Part shown: positions 45,228 to 56,800 of the stretch, piece after piece
Layout of the letters: each line of letters opens with the position of its first letter
How positions within the stretch are numbered: the stretch's first letter is position 1
Source of the DNA: Plasmodium brasilianum
Lineage: Eukaryota; Apicomplexa; Aconoidasida; Haemosporida; Plasmodiidae
Reading direction: 5' to 3'
DNA length: 64,000 bases
Assembly (NCBI RefSeq): GCF_023973825.1
Contig: NC_090120.1
Span: 1,516,501-1,580,500, forward strand
The notes under the pieces: generated by a model
The model's database searches: none
The model's input: only the letters and a program-made list of their open reading frames with translations
Told to the model about the DNA's origin: nothing
Translations under genes and position numbers: made by a program

Positions 45228-48200
45228 ATGAAGAAATCAAAAAATTATATCAACTTATTTTTACTTAGTTCTACAAATTCACTAATTTTGCTGATATTTA
45301 TGGAAATATTTTTTTTTTTATTGGATGGCATAAATACATTTGAATTTATAAACATCCAAGAAAGGATATCTCAAATAATTTTGTGCACTTTTCTTGTTAT
45401 ACAGGTAGGAGTCTTAAAAGTTGCAGAAGTATTTTCAAAAAATAATAAGGGAAAACAATTAGTTATTATACATTATTTTTTTATTATATATATTTTTCTG
45501 TTACCTTTATTATCTTTCCTTTTACTTACATCTGCTTTATCATGGACAAAAATTGTTTACTTTGCGTACATTTTAAGTTTAGCTACATCAATTAAAATTA
45601 GGGGTCTACTCACAATTTGTGTCGTTACCTTAATTATGGGGTTTGTACGCTTTTACCATAGCTTACCAACTTCAACCATTATACTTTGCTTTACCCTCCT
45701 TTTGACAATTCACGTTTTAATATGTGTTATAATTCATATATCACTGTATATTTTGGCTAGACAAATTTCATACATTAAGAAAAAACCTTTGCGAGCATTC
45801 GATAATATACAACCATATTTTCATGAACTAGAAAAAAAAGCTATTTTAATCAGAAACAATCTGATTTATTGTCAACAAAACAACATCAGCGTGGATATAC
45901 TAGGTTAAATGAACAAGCATTTTTTTTTTTTTTTTTTTTTTTTACGCAAATAATTGTGCATTTTTCTTTTTATTTTTACGTAAAGAATTGTGCTTTTTTT
46001 TTTTTTTTTCTTTTTTTTCGAGCTAATGTAAATTCAATGATTGTATTTTTTTGCAATGTGTTTATGTTATGAGAGCTTTAAAGCAGCAGGGAGAGGGACA
46101 GAACTGTTTTCATTTAAATGTGCCACGTGGTTTTATACATATTTATATGTATGTACACGTTCGTGTTCGTGTTCGTGTGTATGCATGCGTTTGTTTTTCG
46201 CATGTATTTGTATGTAATACATTAGAACGCGCTTCCCCAATTTTGCACCTTCGTAGGAAACAGCCTGTTTGAGAGCGAAGTGAATGATGGAATAAAGAAA
46301 ATCAAAACGATAAATAAAAGTGGAGCAAATTTGGAAGAGTATGATGACGAGTTGGTAATGGTTGAAGATGAGATTCCACTCGATGTTAGTGATGTTAACT
46401 GCTCTAGTACGCATACGTTTTTTAGCGTGCATAATAGTGAAGAAAGGAAAGTTTTTCAAAATGAGGGAGCGTCTTCATTTTCAGATGGGGAAGAATCACA
46501 TGTAAACAGATATAACAATCCGGTAAAAGTAAATCATAAAAAGGTGAAGGATAAGAATAGCAATCGGAAAAATTATTCGAATAAATATTTTAAAAAAGAA
46601 AAAAACATAGGAAGCAGTGCAAGAGGGGAAAAGTGCACTCAGGGTAAACATATTATTAAGGAGATAAAAGTGAATACATCCAATGATGGTATTAACTGCA
46701 TCAATGACAACAATAATGGAAAAGACAGAGGCATAAAGAATACCAAATATCATATTAAATATACCTTTTCACAAGATTGCACTAATTCGAACAATAGGAT
46801 AAGAAATATTCCTACTATTAAAGACTCAAATATTAAAAAGATCAACAACAAGTTAGTGAACAGAAAATTGGATGATTTAAATGATAAAGATTATGGAGAA
46901 ACATGCAAAAAAAAAAAAATTGTTCAGAAACATTTTTCCTTATTACGTAGGGGACTTAGGAAAATTAGCAGGAAAAGAAATATTTTATTATCTGAAGAAT
47001 TAAAAAATAATATTAACTACATTTATTTTGATAACAGTGGGAAAATTAAACAATCAAAAATTATACCTATATACGTTTTAGACAGACATAATTTAAATGA
47101 TATCTCTACATACTTAAGGGAGAATACTGCTACAAAAAATAGAACTTACTTTAAGATTTTTACTCTTCTTAATGATGATACCAAACTGACTATTCATGAG
47201 AAGGCTATGTTTGTTAGCTTGGGCTTGTTAAAAAGTCCAAACGATCAAAAGGAACACGTTAAAAGGTGTACATGTAAAGGGGAAAAGACAAAATATTATC
47301 ATAATGATAACAATAAGAAGGAAAATTTTTACCGCAATAAGTATAGTAGTAAAAGCATATGCAATATGATGGATATTATAAATTCTGGCCTAATACCAAA
47401 TTTTGAAAAAAAAAGGACGTCTAACTGTAATTTTAAGGATTCTTCGACAGATAACTACAAAATAAGTAGTCACAACAAATGGGAAGGGAATTACCAAGGC
47501 AGTACCCGAATGTTTTACCTAGTTAACCCAGTTAAAAAAAATAAAGGAGTACTAAGAATAAGCGAACATCCCGATTCTACGGACAAAAAAGAAGAAACTA
47601 CTATGCCATATTGTCATTTCTTATCCGTTAATGATGCCAATACGTCTGTAGTAAGGGACAATTTAAATTTTTTAGTTAATAAACCAGATAAAAGAAGTAC
47701 ATTACACTCACAAGGGTCAAGCGACGACATTTTATCTTCAAAGCAAGCATTTTATATTGATGATGCTATTGATGATTCTGTTAACTCGATCATCACAGGA
47801 GATAGCGAAAGTGAAATGCACACATATAATACGTCTTCATCGGATCTGACTGCGTATAAGAAAGGGGAAGGGGAAAAAAAGACACGGGAAAGAAAAGGAG
47901 CAAAAGGGACAAAGGAAAGAAATGTTGACACAAAAGAGGAATCTGGTGAACTGGTACTAACAGAGGGGAATTCCTCCTCCCGTGGCGCAAATAAAGGAAG
48001 TGTCAACAAAAGAGGCGACAGATATGTTGACAGATGTGTTGACAGATGTGTTAGCAAAAGTGAAAAGAGAGATAAGGGGTACTACTACCGCTTCTCGTGC
48101 AAAAGGAAGAGAATTTCCTACGGACGTGAAGAAGAATCCTGCGTGAGTAGCATCTTAAACACCTTTACGGATGAATCTGGGCAAAAAAAAAAATTTGAAA

Positions 48201-50092
48201 AAAAGTTGGGCAATAATATGTGCACAAAGTGCTTTGATGTTGGTAGGAATGATGACGGGAGCTCAGAGGGGGGGATGTCTTCGAGGGGGAATAGGCTCGA
48301 TGTTGGAAGAGATGGTAGTAAACATGGTATCAGTGGTGGAAGTATCGATAGAATTTGCGATGGTAATAACTATGGCAATAGCGGCGATAACCACAACGGG
48401 CAGGATCAATTCCCTATGTGCACAAACGTGTCAACTACAAGAATTAAGAAAAAGGTGAGTTGTTACCGCATACCTAAACTCTCGATGCGACTCAAAGATG
48501 AATCAAAAATAATTTCTAAAAAAAAAATTTTTTTTCTTGAATTTCATGATCATATATCGATAGATTATAAAAAGAAACCCTACAATGCTGAAAAGAAAAA
48601 AATGTGTTGCTCTAATTGGAGAAAATATTTTTTGTCTATAAATCCTGTTAGTAATATTTTCCGCAAAATAAAATTAATATATGAATATGTTCAGAAGAAA
48701 GAGAAATGTTGGAAAAAGTATAACAATATTTTGTATGCATCAGAATGGGATACAAATATGCAGGATAACGAACTCGAATATATATTAAATTATAAAAATT
48801 TTACAAAATGGTATGATTATTGGGTAAAGACACTTAAATATAATTATTATAAAAGTACATATATTTTAAATTTATTACTGCTATTTTTTAATGTTTTATT
48901 AGTATATTTACAATTACACTTATTTTATTTAATCTTCAAGACAGATAACAGTCATATGAAACCTCTTAACCAATTTTACGTCAAAAGGGAAGCACCATTT
49001 GATAGTAAATATTATAACATAAATAACTGTATTGATGAAAAGGTATTCTTGCGTTACATATATATACGAATACCTACACAGCTTTTCTTAAATACGTTTT
49101 TAGTTCTACCATGTGTGCTCATAAAACAATGCAGAAACATAAATCTGCTAAATCATAGTGCAGTTATAAATTGCTTTGTAAATATCTTTTTTGGGATGAT
49201 CGATATTTCCTATTCTTTAAATGGCAGGATATACAACTTAGATGAATTATATATTGTGCTAAATTACTACAACATATTTGATATATTTTTAATTGGAAAA
49301 TTAATTACTACTATATTTTTAATCCCATTTATTACCAATTTTAATGAATATAAAACTTCACCATTGATATATTTTAGCTGTTTCTGTTATATAGCCACTT
49401 TTTATTATTCTTTTAACCCCTTTTCATTTTCCATCAAGTTGATGTACATAACAAATTTTGTTCTTCTCATAGCAACAGCCATCTCCACTGCCTATTATTC
49501 CCGGTGATCACACAAAATGAGAGAAGCGCTCCAAAGCGTGTTGCGCATGAGACAGGACTAACCTACAGTTATTCCTAGCTGTCCTCAATTTTGCCTAATT
49601 TTTAACAATTTTGTTAACTGTTCATAATTTTTCATAATTTTGTTAACTGTTCATAATTTTTCATAATTTCGTTAACTGTTCATAATTTTTCGTAATTTTG
49701 TTAACTGTTCATAATTTTTCATAATTTTGTTAACTGTTCATAATTTTTCATAATTTTGTTAACTGTTCATAATTTTTCATAATTTCGTTAACTGTTCATA
49801 ATTTTTCGTAATTTTGTTAACTGTTCATAATTTTTCAAAAATTTTCACAGTTGTTCATATGTATATATATATATATGAATACCCATAGATATACATACAC
49901 AAATGTACACATATGCGAGTGCACGTAATATATCGAAGTGTTCGCTACTTATCCTTTTAACTTTTCAGGCTGATAACGAAATCGAGAAAGATGCTCTTTG
50001 TGAAATACGTGCTACCCTACTTCATTTATTTGACCTTTTTAAACACAGACCCAAACATTCGAATGGAGATAAGGGAAAAAAAAGCACCCTAA
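45228..50092 (+). CDS. Large polytopic membrane protein, three exons (~1,348 aa)
   Basis: Exon 1 is 45228-45903 and exon 2 is 46257-49503; donor GTTAAA and acceptor TTCGTAG keep the phase (GGA codon across the junction). A third exon, 49969-50092, is inferred from a GTGATC donor and CTTTTCAG acceptor; without it the frame stops at 49505-49507. The ATG at 45228 is the first after an in-frame stop. Exon 1 encodes about six hydrophobic helices in 226 residues and ends in a cytosolic-looking segment (LARQISYIKKKPLRAF). Then comes a hydrophilic region of about 850 residues rich in Asn, Lys and Ser. The C-terminal ~250 residues carry about six more helices. Exon 3 would add VKYVLPYFIYLTFL and a short tail. 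No catalytic motif is recognised. The 6+6 layout resembles transporters or membrane scaffolds; function unknown. Confidence 0.75.
49608..49845 (+). repeat. 29-bp tandem array (TTTGTTAACTGTTCATAATT)
   Basis: About eight units containing TTAACTGTTCATAATTTTTC, with ATAATTTTG or GTAATTTCG spacers, inside the proposed last intron of the polytopic gene (or its 3' UTR if that intron is not used). The same core recurs at 58,375-58,680. Confidence 0.9.
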
Positions 50093-51074
50093 CAAAGCTG
50101 TGTTTAGGCTTGCTTAGTTTATTAGGATTTGCAATGATTTGAAATGAACTGGCAATAACTTTTACTTCAGGAAGCATTTATATATATGATATGATTTTCC
50201 TCTGCTATGTTGCTTAATATATTTTATTTTACCTTAACATTCATGAAAATTTGTTCAACTGTGCATTTAAAATATGATTTGATGGGCAGGCGTAAATGTT
50301 TCTGTGTCAGCATTTTTTGCTTAATACTTCGTTTTTTTATTTCTTTATTTCTTTATTTCTTTATTTTTTTGTTTCTTTATCTTTATTTCTTTATTTAAAA
50401 AAATTTTTTTTTTTTTAAATTATCGTATTTAATTCTCACTCCATTTGTACGCTTAACTGATAATAATTTTTAATCGATTTCATATTTTAGTACGTTTTTC
50501 ATTAACTCTCTTTTTGCTTTAGTTTTTGTGTTTTCTTTTTCTTTTCGTTCCCCTTTTTCGTCTTCTCTTTCATTTGGAAGCAATTCCTTATAGCAGGTTT
50601 AAAGGACGCCCAATAGAGGTGTATACTTTACACATGCTTCATTTACTGTTCTCATCTGATAGAATCCGCACGCACACCTGTATACATTTGGAAGCCATTA
50701 GAGGGTGCGAATTTGTGTGAAAAAATTTCCTGTAATTGTTATTACGAGGAAAAAAGCGTAAAAATAATAGAACAGATAGAAATAAAAGCGCAATACAAGT
50801 AACATATAAAACAAATAAAAAGAAACAGTACTCCTGTTTTTAAAAGATAGAAAATCAAGTTGAGGCATAAGTCGTACATGTTGTGTAATGTCGAGTCCGC
50901 AGCGCGAAGCGGCTTTAAAACCTACTCGCTTGTTCGTTCGTTTGTTCGTTTGATCATTTATTCATCTGTTAATCTGTTCATTTGTTCGTTTGTTCATCTG
51001 TTCATTTATTTAATTGTTTTTTTTGTTTTTTCCTTCCCCAGGGTCTTAATAAACAATAATTTCCTGGGGGCGAG
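50093..51074. other. Intergenic region upstream of NAD+ synthetase
   Basis: A spacer of about 1 kb between two plus-strand genes. It contains TTTCTTTATT repeats near 50340-50395, a less A+T-rich stretch at 50560-50720 and TTGTTCGTTTGTTCAT repeats at 50930-51010. A short frame (49969-50142, ending GLLSLLGFAMI) overlaps the last exon of the upstream gene in another phase and may be fortuitous. No RNA gene is seen. Confidence 0.55.
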
Positions 51075-53675
51075 ATGACAACAAATGATATCGGTCTAAG
51101 TTGCTGCTCGATATCATCGATCCCGTTAGATTATGAAGAAAATAAATTGAAAATTATTGAAAGCATAAAAAAATGCAAGCAGTTAAATTGTTCTGTACGA
51201 ATAGGTGGAGAGTTAGAGTTGTGTGGGGTGAGCTGTAAAGGTAGTTTCAGAGAAATTGAAGATATGCATGAGAAATGTTGGCTTTGTTTAAGTGAAATTT
51301 TAAGAGAAAAATATAATAACAAGCATGTGACAGATAACATATTATGTTTTATAAGTATGCCTGTATATTTTAGGAAAAAATTATATAACTGTGAGTTGTT
51401 TATATACAATAATGAAATAATTTTAATATCGCCTAAAGAGAATGTATATAATTGTAATCAGAGGGATTACTTTGCTTCTTATTTGGATTATCCTGAGGAA
51501 GAGAAGCAAGATGAACAACACAACAGTAATGATAACATAAACACATATGAGATTAATTTTAAAAATTCGAATGTTAGTATTTTGGGAAGTAAGATTGAAA
51601 AGTTTGCTTTGCCAAAATGTATTCAGAATGTAACAAATCAGACAGAGACATATATAGGGAAAGCTCTAATATGTTTTGGTCAACTCGTAATAGCACATGT
51701 ATTCCTGGATGACTTAGTTGTGAAGGAAAATGCTCCAAGTATTGTTGATCGAGTTGACATGTTCAATGCCAGTGGGGGTAGCCATGGCAGCGTTGGCTGC
51801 ATTAGTGATATTGACTGTATTGCTAACGATGCAAGCATTGGAAACGTTGGTAGCGATGCAAAGAAGGTATCATTCCAGAATGACTGTGTAAAATTATATA
51901 TGAACAATAGGATAAAATTTGAATGCATTGATGTATTGCTAGTTAGCGGTTACATAACAAACGAGTTATTATTGTTTAGAAAATATTTCACAGAATTAAT
52001 GAATCTAACAAAACAATATCCAAATATGGCTCTAAGTTTTAGTAATAATTTTGGTTGTGATAACTATTTCTTCAAGTTTGATGGTTTTTCATTTATCATT
52101 CGAAATGGTAAATTGTTAACAAAAAATGCAAGGTTTAGCTTTTCAGATATTCAAGTATCTTCCATCAATGTGTCTTTTAATAAGGAAAAGAAAAATTGGC
52201 AGCAAAACGAGCAGAAACAGCTACTACAGAGTGATCTTATGACTGTAGGGGGGGAAACATTCCCCATTATGATTATAGAAGAATTAGAAGGAGATGAAAG
52301 GTATAGAAATATTAATAGGGACAACTGTCAAAAATGTATATTTTCTTTCAATAAAGAGATAGATTTGCACATAAGAACATCTGAGGATAATTTGGTAAAT
52401 TTTCTTCCATCAAATTTTAACTGGCAAATATATGCACAGGGGAATGATTACCTTGTTTCCCTTTTTAAAAATCATCATAATAGTTTAGATAACTACATGT
52501 ACGAATTTGATTCAAAAATGTATGCTCTACATAATATTTATGAAGAGTTGAGTTTCAACTGTGCTTTATTTCTGTGGTATATTTTACACTTGACAAATGC
52601 AAAGGGGTTTATTCTTGCCCTTTCAGGCGGAATTGACTCCTCCTTTTGCGCTTGCATGGTGCATATTTTGTCCATAATGATAGAAATTCGGTTGAAGGAG
52701 GGGAGTTCCATTAGAGATAGTGGTAGCGGCAGTGATAATAGGAATGACCTTGATATACAGAATGAAGAACTGTTTACTAAAAAGACGAAAAATCTTCTCA
52801 TTGATAAAGCATGCCGGAGAGACATATGTAACAAGCTGCTAAACACGTTATCTTTACCCTCAAAATATAGCAGCGAAAATACAAAATTTTTTGCTGAACA
52901 ATTAAGTAAAAGTATTAACTCATATCATAATGTATACTGCATAGATAACATGTATACATTTCTAAAAAACGTTGGTGAGGATTTCTTAAAAAAGGATATG
53001 AAATATAAAAGTGAAGGGGGTAGTAACTATGAAGATGTATGTTTACAGAATATTCAATCAAGGTCACGATTGTTAGTTACATATTTTTTTAGCTCCTTAA
53101 TATGCCATAAGAAATATTATTCGAATAATTTACATAATGAATATTTAATCGTATTAGCTACTGGAAATCTGGATGAATCCATCACAGGTTATTATACGAA
53201 ATATGATTGTTCATCTGGTGATATTGACATAATAGGCAATGTAAGTAAACTATTAATTAAAGAAACAATGTGTCACTTAGGTAATGATTCATTTTATGAT
53301 TTGAAAATTTTAAATAAGATTAATGAATATCATCCATCAGCTGAGTTGAAACCGCTAGAGAATAAACAAACAGATGAAGAGGACTTAAATTTAAAATATA
53401 TGGAAATAAAGCTATTAACAATTTTAAAAAATAAATTCTTTTTTGGTCCATCCTCTATGTTTTACTATTTATCTAACTACTTTTGGTCTTCTATGTCACA
53501 AGCTGAAATATTTAATAAAATTAAAACATTCTTTACAAGGATGTTTAAAAATACCCACAAACTTTTTATTCTACCACCTGCATTAACCAATGAATCCTGT
53601 GGTTTGCACCTTTGCAGTGTGGTCAATTTTGCCAAGATTGATTTTGAGTTGTTAAGGAGGAGACTTAGTGGGTAG
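51075..53675 (+). CDS. NADSYN: Glutamine-dependent NAD+ synthetase
   Basis: Single exon, 866 aa. It catalyses the last step of NAD+ synthesis, amidating nicotinic acid adenine dinucleotide with ATP. The N-terminal nitrilase-like glutaminase domain (1 to about 345) shows GGELELCG with catalytic-position Glu46 and ISPKENV with Lys121. The C-terminal synthetase domain shows the PP-loop LSGGIDSS (Ser517, Asp521) and the substrate-binding block ATGNLDESITGYYTKYDCSS followed by GDIDIIGNVSK. The family's CEELW nucleophile motif aligns without gaps to residues reading LDDLV, so the nucleophilic Cys position is Leu211; see findings. There are Plasmodium-type inserts after that point and a Ser/Gly-rich insert behind the PP-loop. 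The length exceeds the usual ~700 aa because of them. The protein is probably cytosolic; no signal peptide is visible. Confidence 0.95.
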   Translation: MTTNDIGLSCCSISSIPLDYEENKLKIIESIKKCKQLNCSVRIGGELELCGVSCKGSFREIEDMHEKCWLCLSEILREKYNNKHVTDNILCFISMPVYFRKKLYNCELFIYNNEIILISPKENVYNCNQRDYFASYLDYPEEEKQDEQHNSNDNINTYEINFKNSNVSILGSKIEKFALPKCIQNVTNQTETYIGKALICFGQLVIAHVFLDDLVVKENAPSIVDRVDMFNASGGSHGSVGCISDIDCIANDASIGNVGSDAKKVSFQNDCVKLYMNNRIKFECIDVLLVSGYITNELLLFRKYFTELMNLTKQYPNMALSFSNNFGCDNYFFKFDGFSFIIRNGKLLTKNARFSFSDIQVSSINVSFNKEKKNWQQNEQKQLLQSDLMTVGGETFPIMIIEELEGDERYRNINRDNCQKCIFSFNKEIDLHIRTSEDNLVNFLPSNFNWQIYAQGNDYLVSLFKNHHNSLDNYMYEFDSKMYALHNIYEELSFNCALFLWYILHLTNAKGFILALSGGIDSSFCACMVHILSIMIEIRLKEGSSIRDSGSGSDNRNDLDIQNEELFTKKTKNLLIDKACRRDICNKLLNTLSLPSKYSSENTKFFAEQLSKSINSYHNVYCIDNMYTFLKNVGEDFLKKDMKYKSEGGSNYEDVCLQNIQSRSRLLVTYFFSSLICHKKYYSNNLHNEYLIVLATGNLDESITGYYTKYDCSSGDIDIIGNVSKLLIKETMCHLGNDSFYDLKILNKINEYHPSAELKPLENKQTDEEDLNLKYMEIKLLTILKNKFFFGPSSMFYYLSNYFWSSMSQAEIFNKIKTFFTRMFKNTHKLFILPPALTNESCGLHLCSVVNFAKIDFELLRRRLSG

Positions 53676-53870
53676 AACTGCCGTCCTTTGATGACAACGT
53701 TGTATACATTGTTACCTCGGAAGGGAACATTGCTGATTGGTTAGCGGTTAGCCGTGAATGGTAAGATGTAACAGTGTACCACGCGCATATTTAATGTAGG
53801 TTCATAATTCCATGATGTGACTAATCATTTCTCGTTCATCCATCCCTCATGGAACCGCTCCTCTTTTTTT

Positions 53871-56800
53871 TTACAAAAAATTGCGCTCAAACAGCATCAC
53901 CTGGTTGTTTATGATATCCTCTAGATTTCCCTCATTTTGAGTATTGCCTTTATTCAAATATGAGTCAAAAATGAAGTTGTCTTCATCGCTTAAGTTATGT
54001 GTATCATCCAAATTAATGGATGTGTTCATAATTTTCTGGCTTATCAGTCTGTGCGCCTTATTTGGGTATACCTCTGTTTTATTGAAGTTGGATAGTTGTT
54101 TTTCCTTAGAGGGGTTACATTTTTCTGTTGCTCTGTTGTCTTCGTCATCTTCGTTTTGTTCGTTGTTTTCTGCATCCTCATCTTTTTGTTCACCTTTTTT
54201 TTTTTTTTTTTTATTTTCGCCTAGTTTTTCGCCTTTTTTTACATTCTCGTGTTCACATAATTTTTCATTTTTTTTTATTTTTTTTTCAAATGCTTTCGTT
54301 CCAAAGTTTTTTGTGCACATTCCTTTTTTGTTAGTATCCTCTTTCATGCTATAAATTACACCTGCATCCTTGCCTTCTTTTATGTTTTTCCCCTTAATCA
54401 CTATGCTCTTCATTCGGTTACTAACACATTTTACATTGCTAGCATTTCCCTTCATAGAAGTAACTCCAGTTTCCACTTTACCAGCATTCATTTTCGAAGA
54501 ATTTGATATAGCGTTATCATTAAATGCATTTTCCTTTTTTTTGCTAGTAGTTACAATGACCTTTTGATGAATTTGTTGATTACCGTTCGTACTGTTCTGC
54601 TTACTCTTCAGCGGTATTTTTTTACTGTCCTTAGTTTTAACCCTAGAGTATTTACATTTTGCACTCTCCTTTTCAATGATCTTGCTTTCATTCACTCCTC
54701 CCTTTTCAAATTTTCCCGCCTTTACATAATTAGCACTGCGATAGCAGTCCTTGTAGTTACTTCTATGAAAGCCACTACTATAACGACTATAAAAAGTTGT
54801 CTCACCATTTACCACTGCGCTATTTTTATCATTCTCCAAAAAATACCCCTTTTTATCAGTTGGCAAAATACTTATCACCTTACTTGCGTGCGATAAGTTA
54901 GAAGATGCTACTTCATGAGTAACTGACTTGTTTTTTAAATGATCATTTTTTATGGAATAATAGTAAGAACCATCGCTATGTTTGTCATTTAAGCGACTAT
55001 CAGTATTACAGTTATTATTTTTGTACATACTGCTAACACTGTCACTGTTATTGCAGTGACTACTAAAATTGTGCTTACTGGCATTTTCATCATTTTCATC
55101 ATGCTCATTATTTTCATCATTTTCATCATGCTCATTATTTTCATCATTTTCATCATGCTCATTATTTTCATCATTTTCATCATGCTCATTATTTTCATCA
55201 TTTTCATCATGCTCATTATTTTCATCATTTTCATCATACTGATCATTTTCATCATACTCATTATTTTCATCATTTTCATCATACTGATCATTTTCATCAT
55301 ACTCATTATTTTCATCATATTCATCATTTTCATCATATTCATCATTTTCATCATTTTCATCAATTTCATCATTTTCATCATTTTCATCATTTTCATCATT
55401 TTTGTTTATTTCTGTTCCCCCTTCATTAGGAAAAAATTCCATTTTTTGGGGACTACTCAAATAAGAACAACTTTGGTTTATCAGTACGTCCTCTCTGTCT
55501 TTTCCATCAAAGGTAAAATAGGGCTCAATCTCAGACGCCTGCTCTTTATCATATATATTGTCATTATTGTGCCCTTTCCACTTTTTATTATGTTCATCCA
55601 AGTGTTCACTCTGCCCTTCCCATTTTTTATTTTCTCCTTTTCCTCCTCCATAATATTCGGTCAATTTATCACTTCCATAACACATTTGGGTCTGCCACTG
55701 TGCCTGCTGCTCATCGTCATTCACTTCGTCGTTTTCCCTAAACAGTAATTCCATTAAGGGATATTTCCTCATCTTTTCTATCTTTTCGTCTACTGAATGA
55801 GCACAAAACTCTCTTTTATCTGTAACTCCTCTTTTAGTATCACAATAATATTTTCCTTTAATTTCGATCTGTTCGCTCGTGCCATCAGTGCAAATATGTT
55901 TTCGCCCTCCCCTTTCGCTTATCATATCTGTATAAGAGTCTATTGTGCCATGTGTGTCTTCTCGCTTCCTACCATTCAGTGAAAAATTGCTGTACTCATT
56001 GTAATCTAGGTTTCTCACTTGTTCCATAATTGTTTTGATATGCTTAAATGTTTCCAGTTTGATTCTTTTTAATCTCAACATATGATTATTACTATTACCA
56101 TTATTACTACTGCCATTATTGTTACTACCATTATTTTTATTTTTATTATCCTCAGCAGCACTGGTACAGTTCAAATTCCTTAACTGTTCAGAATAATCCG
56201 AATCGAAAATGTGCTCACAGTCTGACGAACAACAGGTAGAGGAGCCTCTGGAAGAGGAGTCACAGGAAGGGGAGGGGTATGACGAATTACCTTTGTGTAA
56301 ATTTATGTAGAACAGTTTCACTTCTACATCAGGGTAATATTTTTTTTCATCAAATATTTTTTTATTAATTTGATAATTATCTATATCTTCCCTCTTTATT
56401 GCATTAAATGCTTCTATGTCTATAGAAAAATTTTCATTTCGAGTTTTTAGTTCTCTAACAAAATTTTCAATAATAGTTTCATCGGTCGAACAGGATATAT
56501 CTGTGGGCGGAGTCAAACAGTCTTCTTCGGAATGATAATACGATTTCCTTTTCATATGCTTTTGTTTTTTCATACCTTTTTTGCTTTTTCTACAGTTGTG
56601 TTTAATTCTATCTAAGGGATAATAGTTTCCTTCTGAGGGGGAAGTAGGATCATGTTTTTTGCCATCACTTGCGTCACTTGCCCCACTCGATCCATTTAAC
56701 AATAAACTACTAGAGCAAAATCTACTCTCATAATAGCAGATGGACTCTCCTACAGCAGAATTTAAGAAGCGATCGCTTCTTTCGTTGGACTTGTCTAATA

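Noticed and set aside
55056..55748. 230-codon Ile/Phe-rich plus frame
   Set aside because: Antisense of the NDEN repeat in the charged-protein gene.
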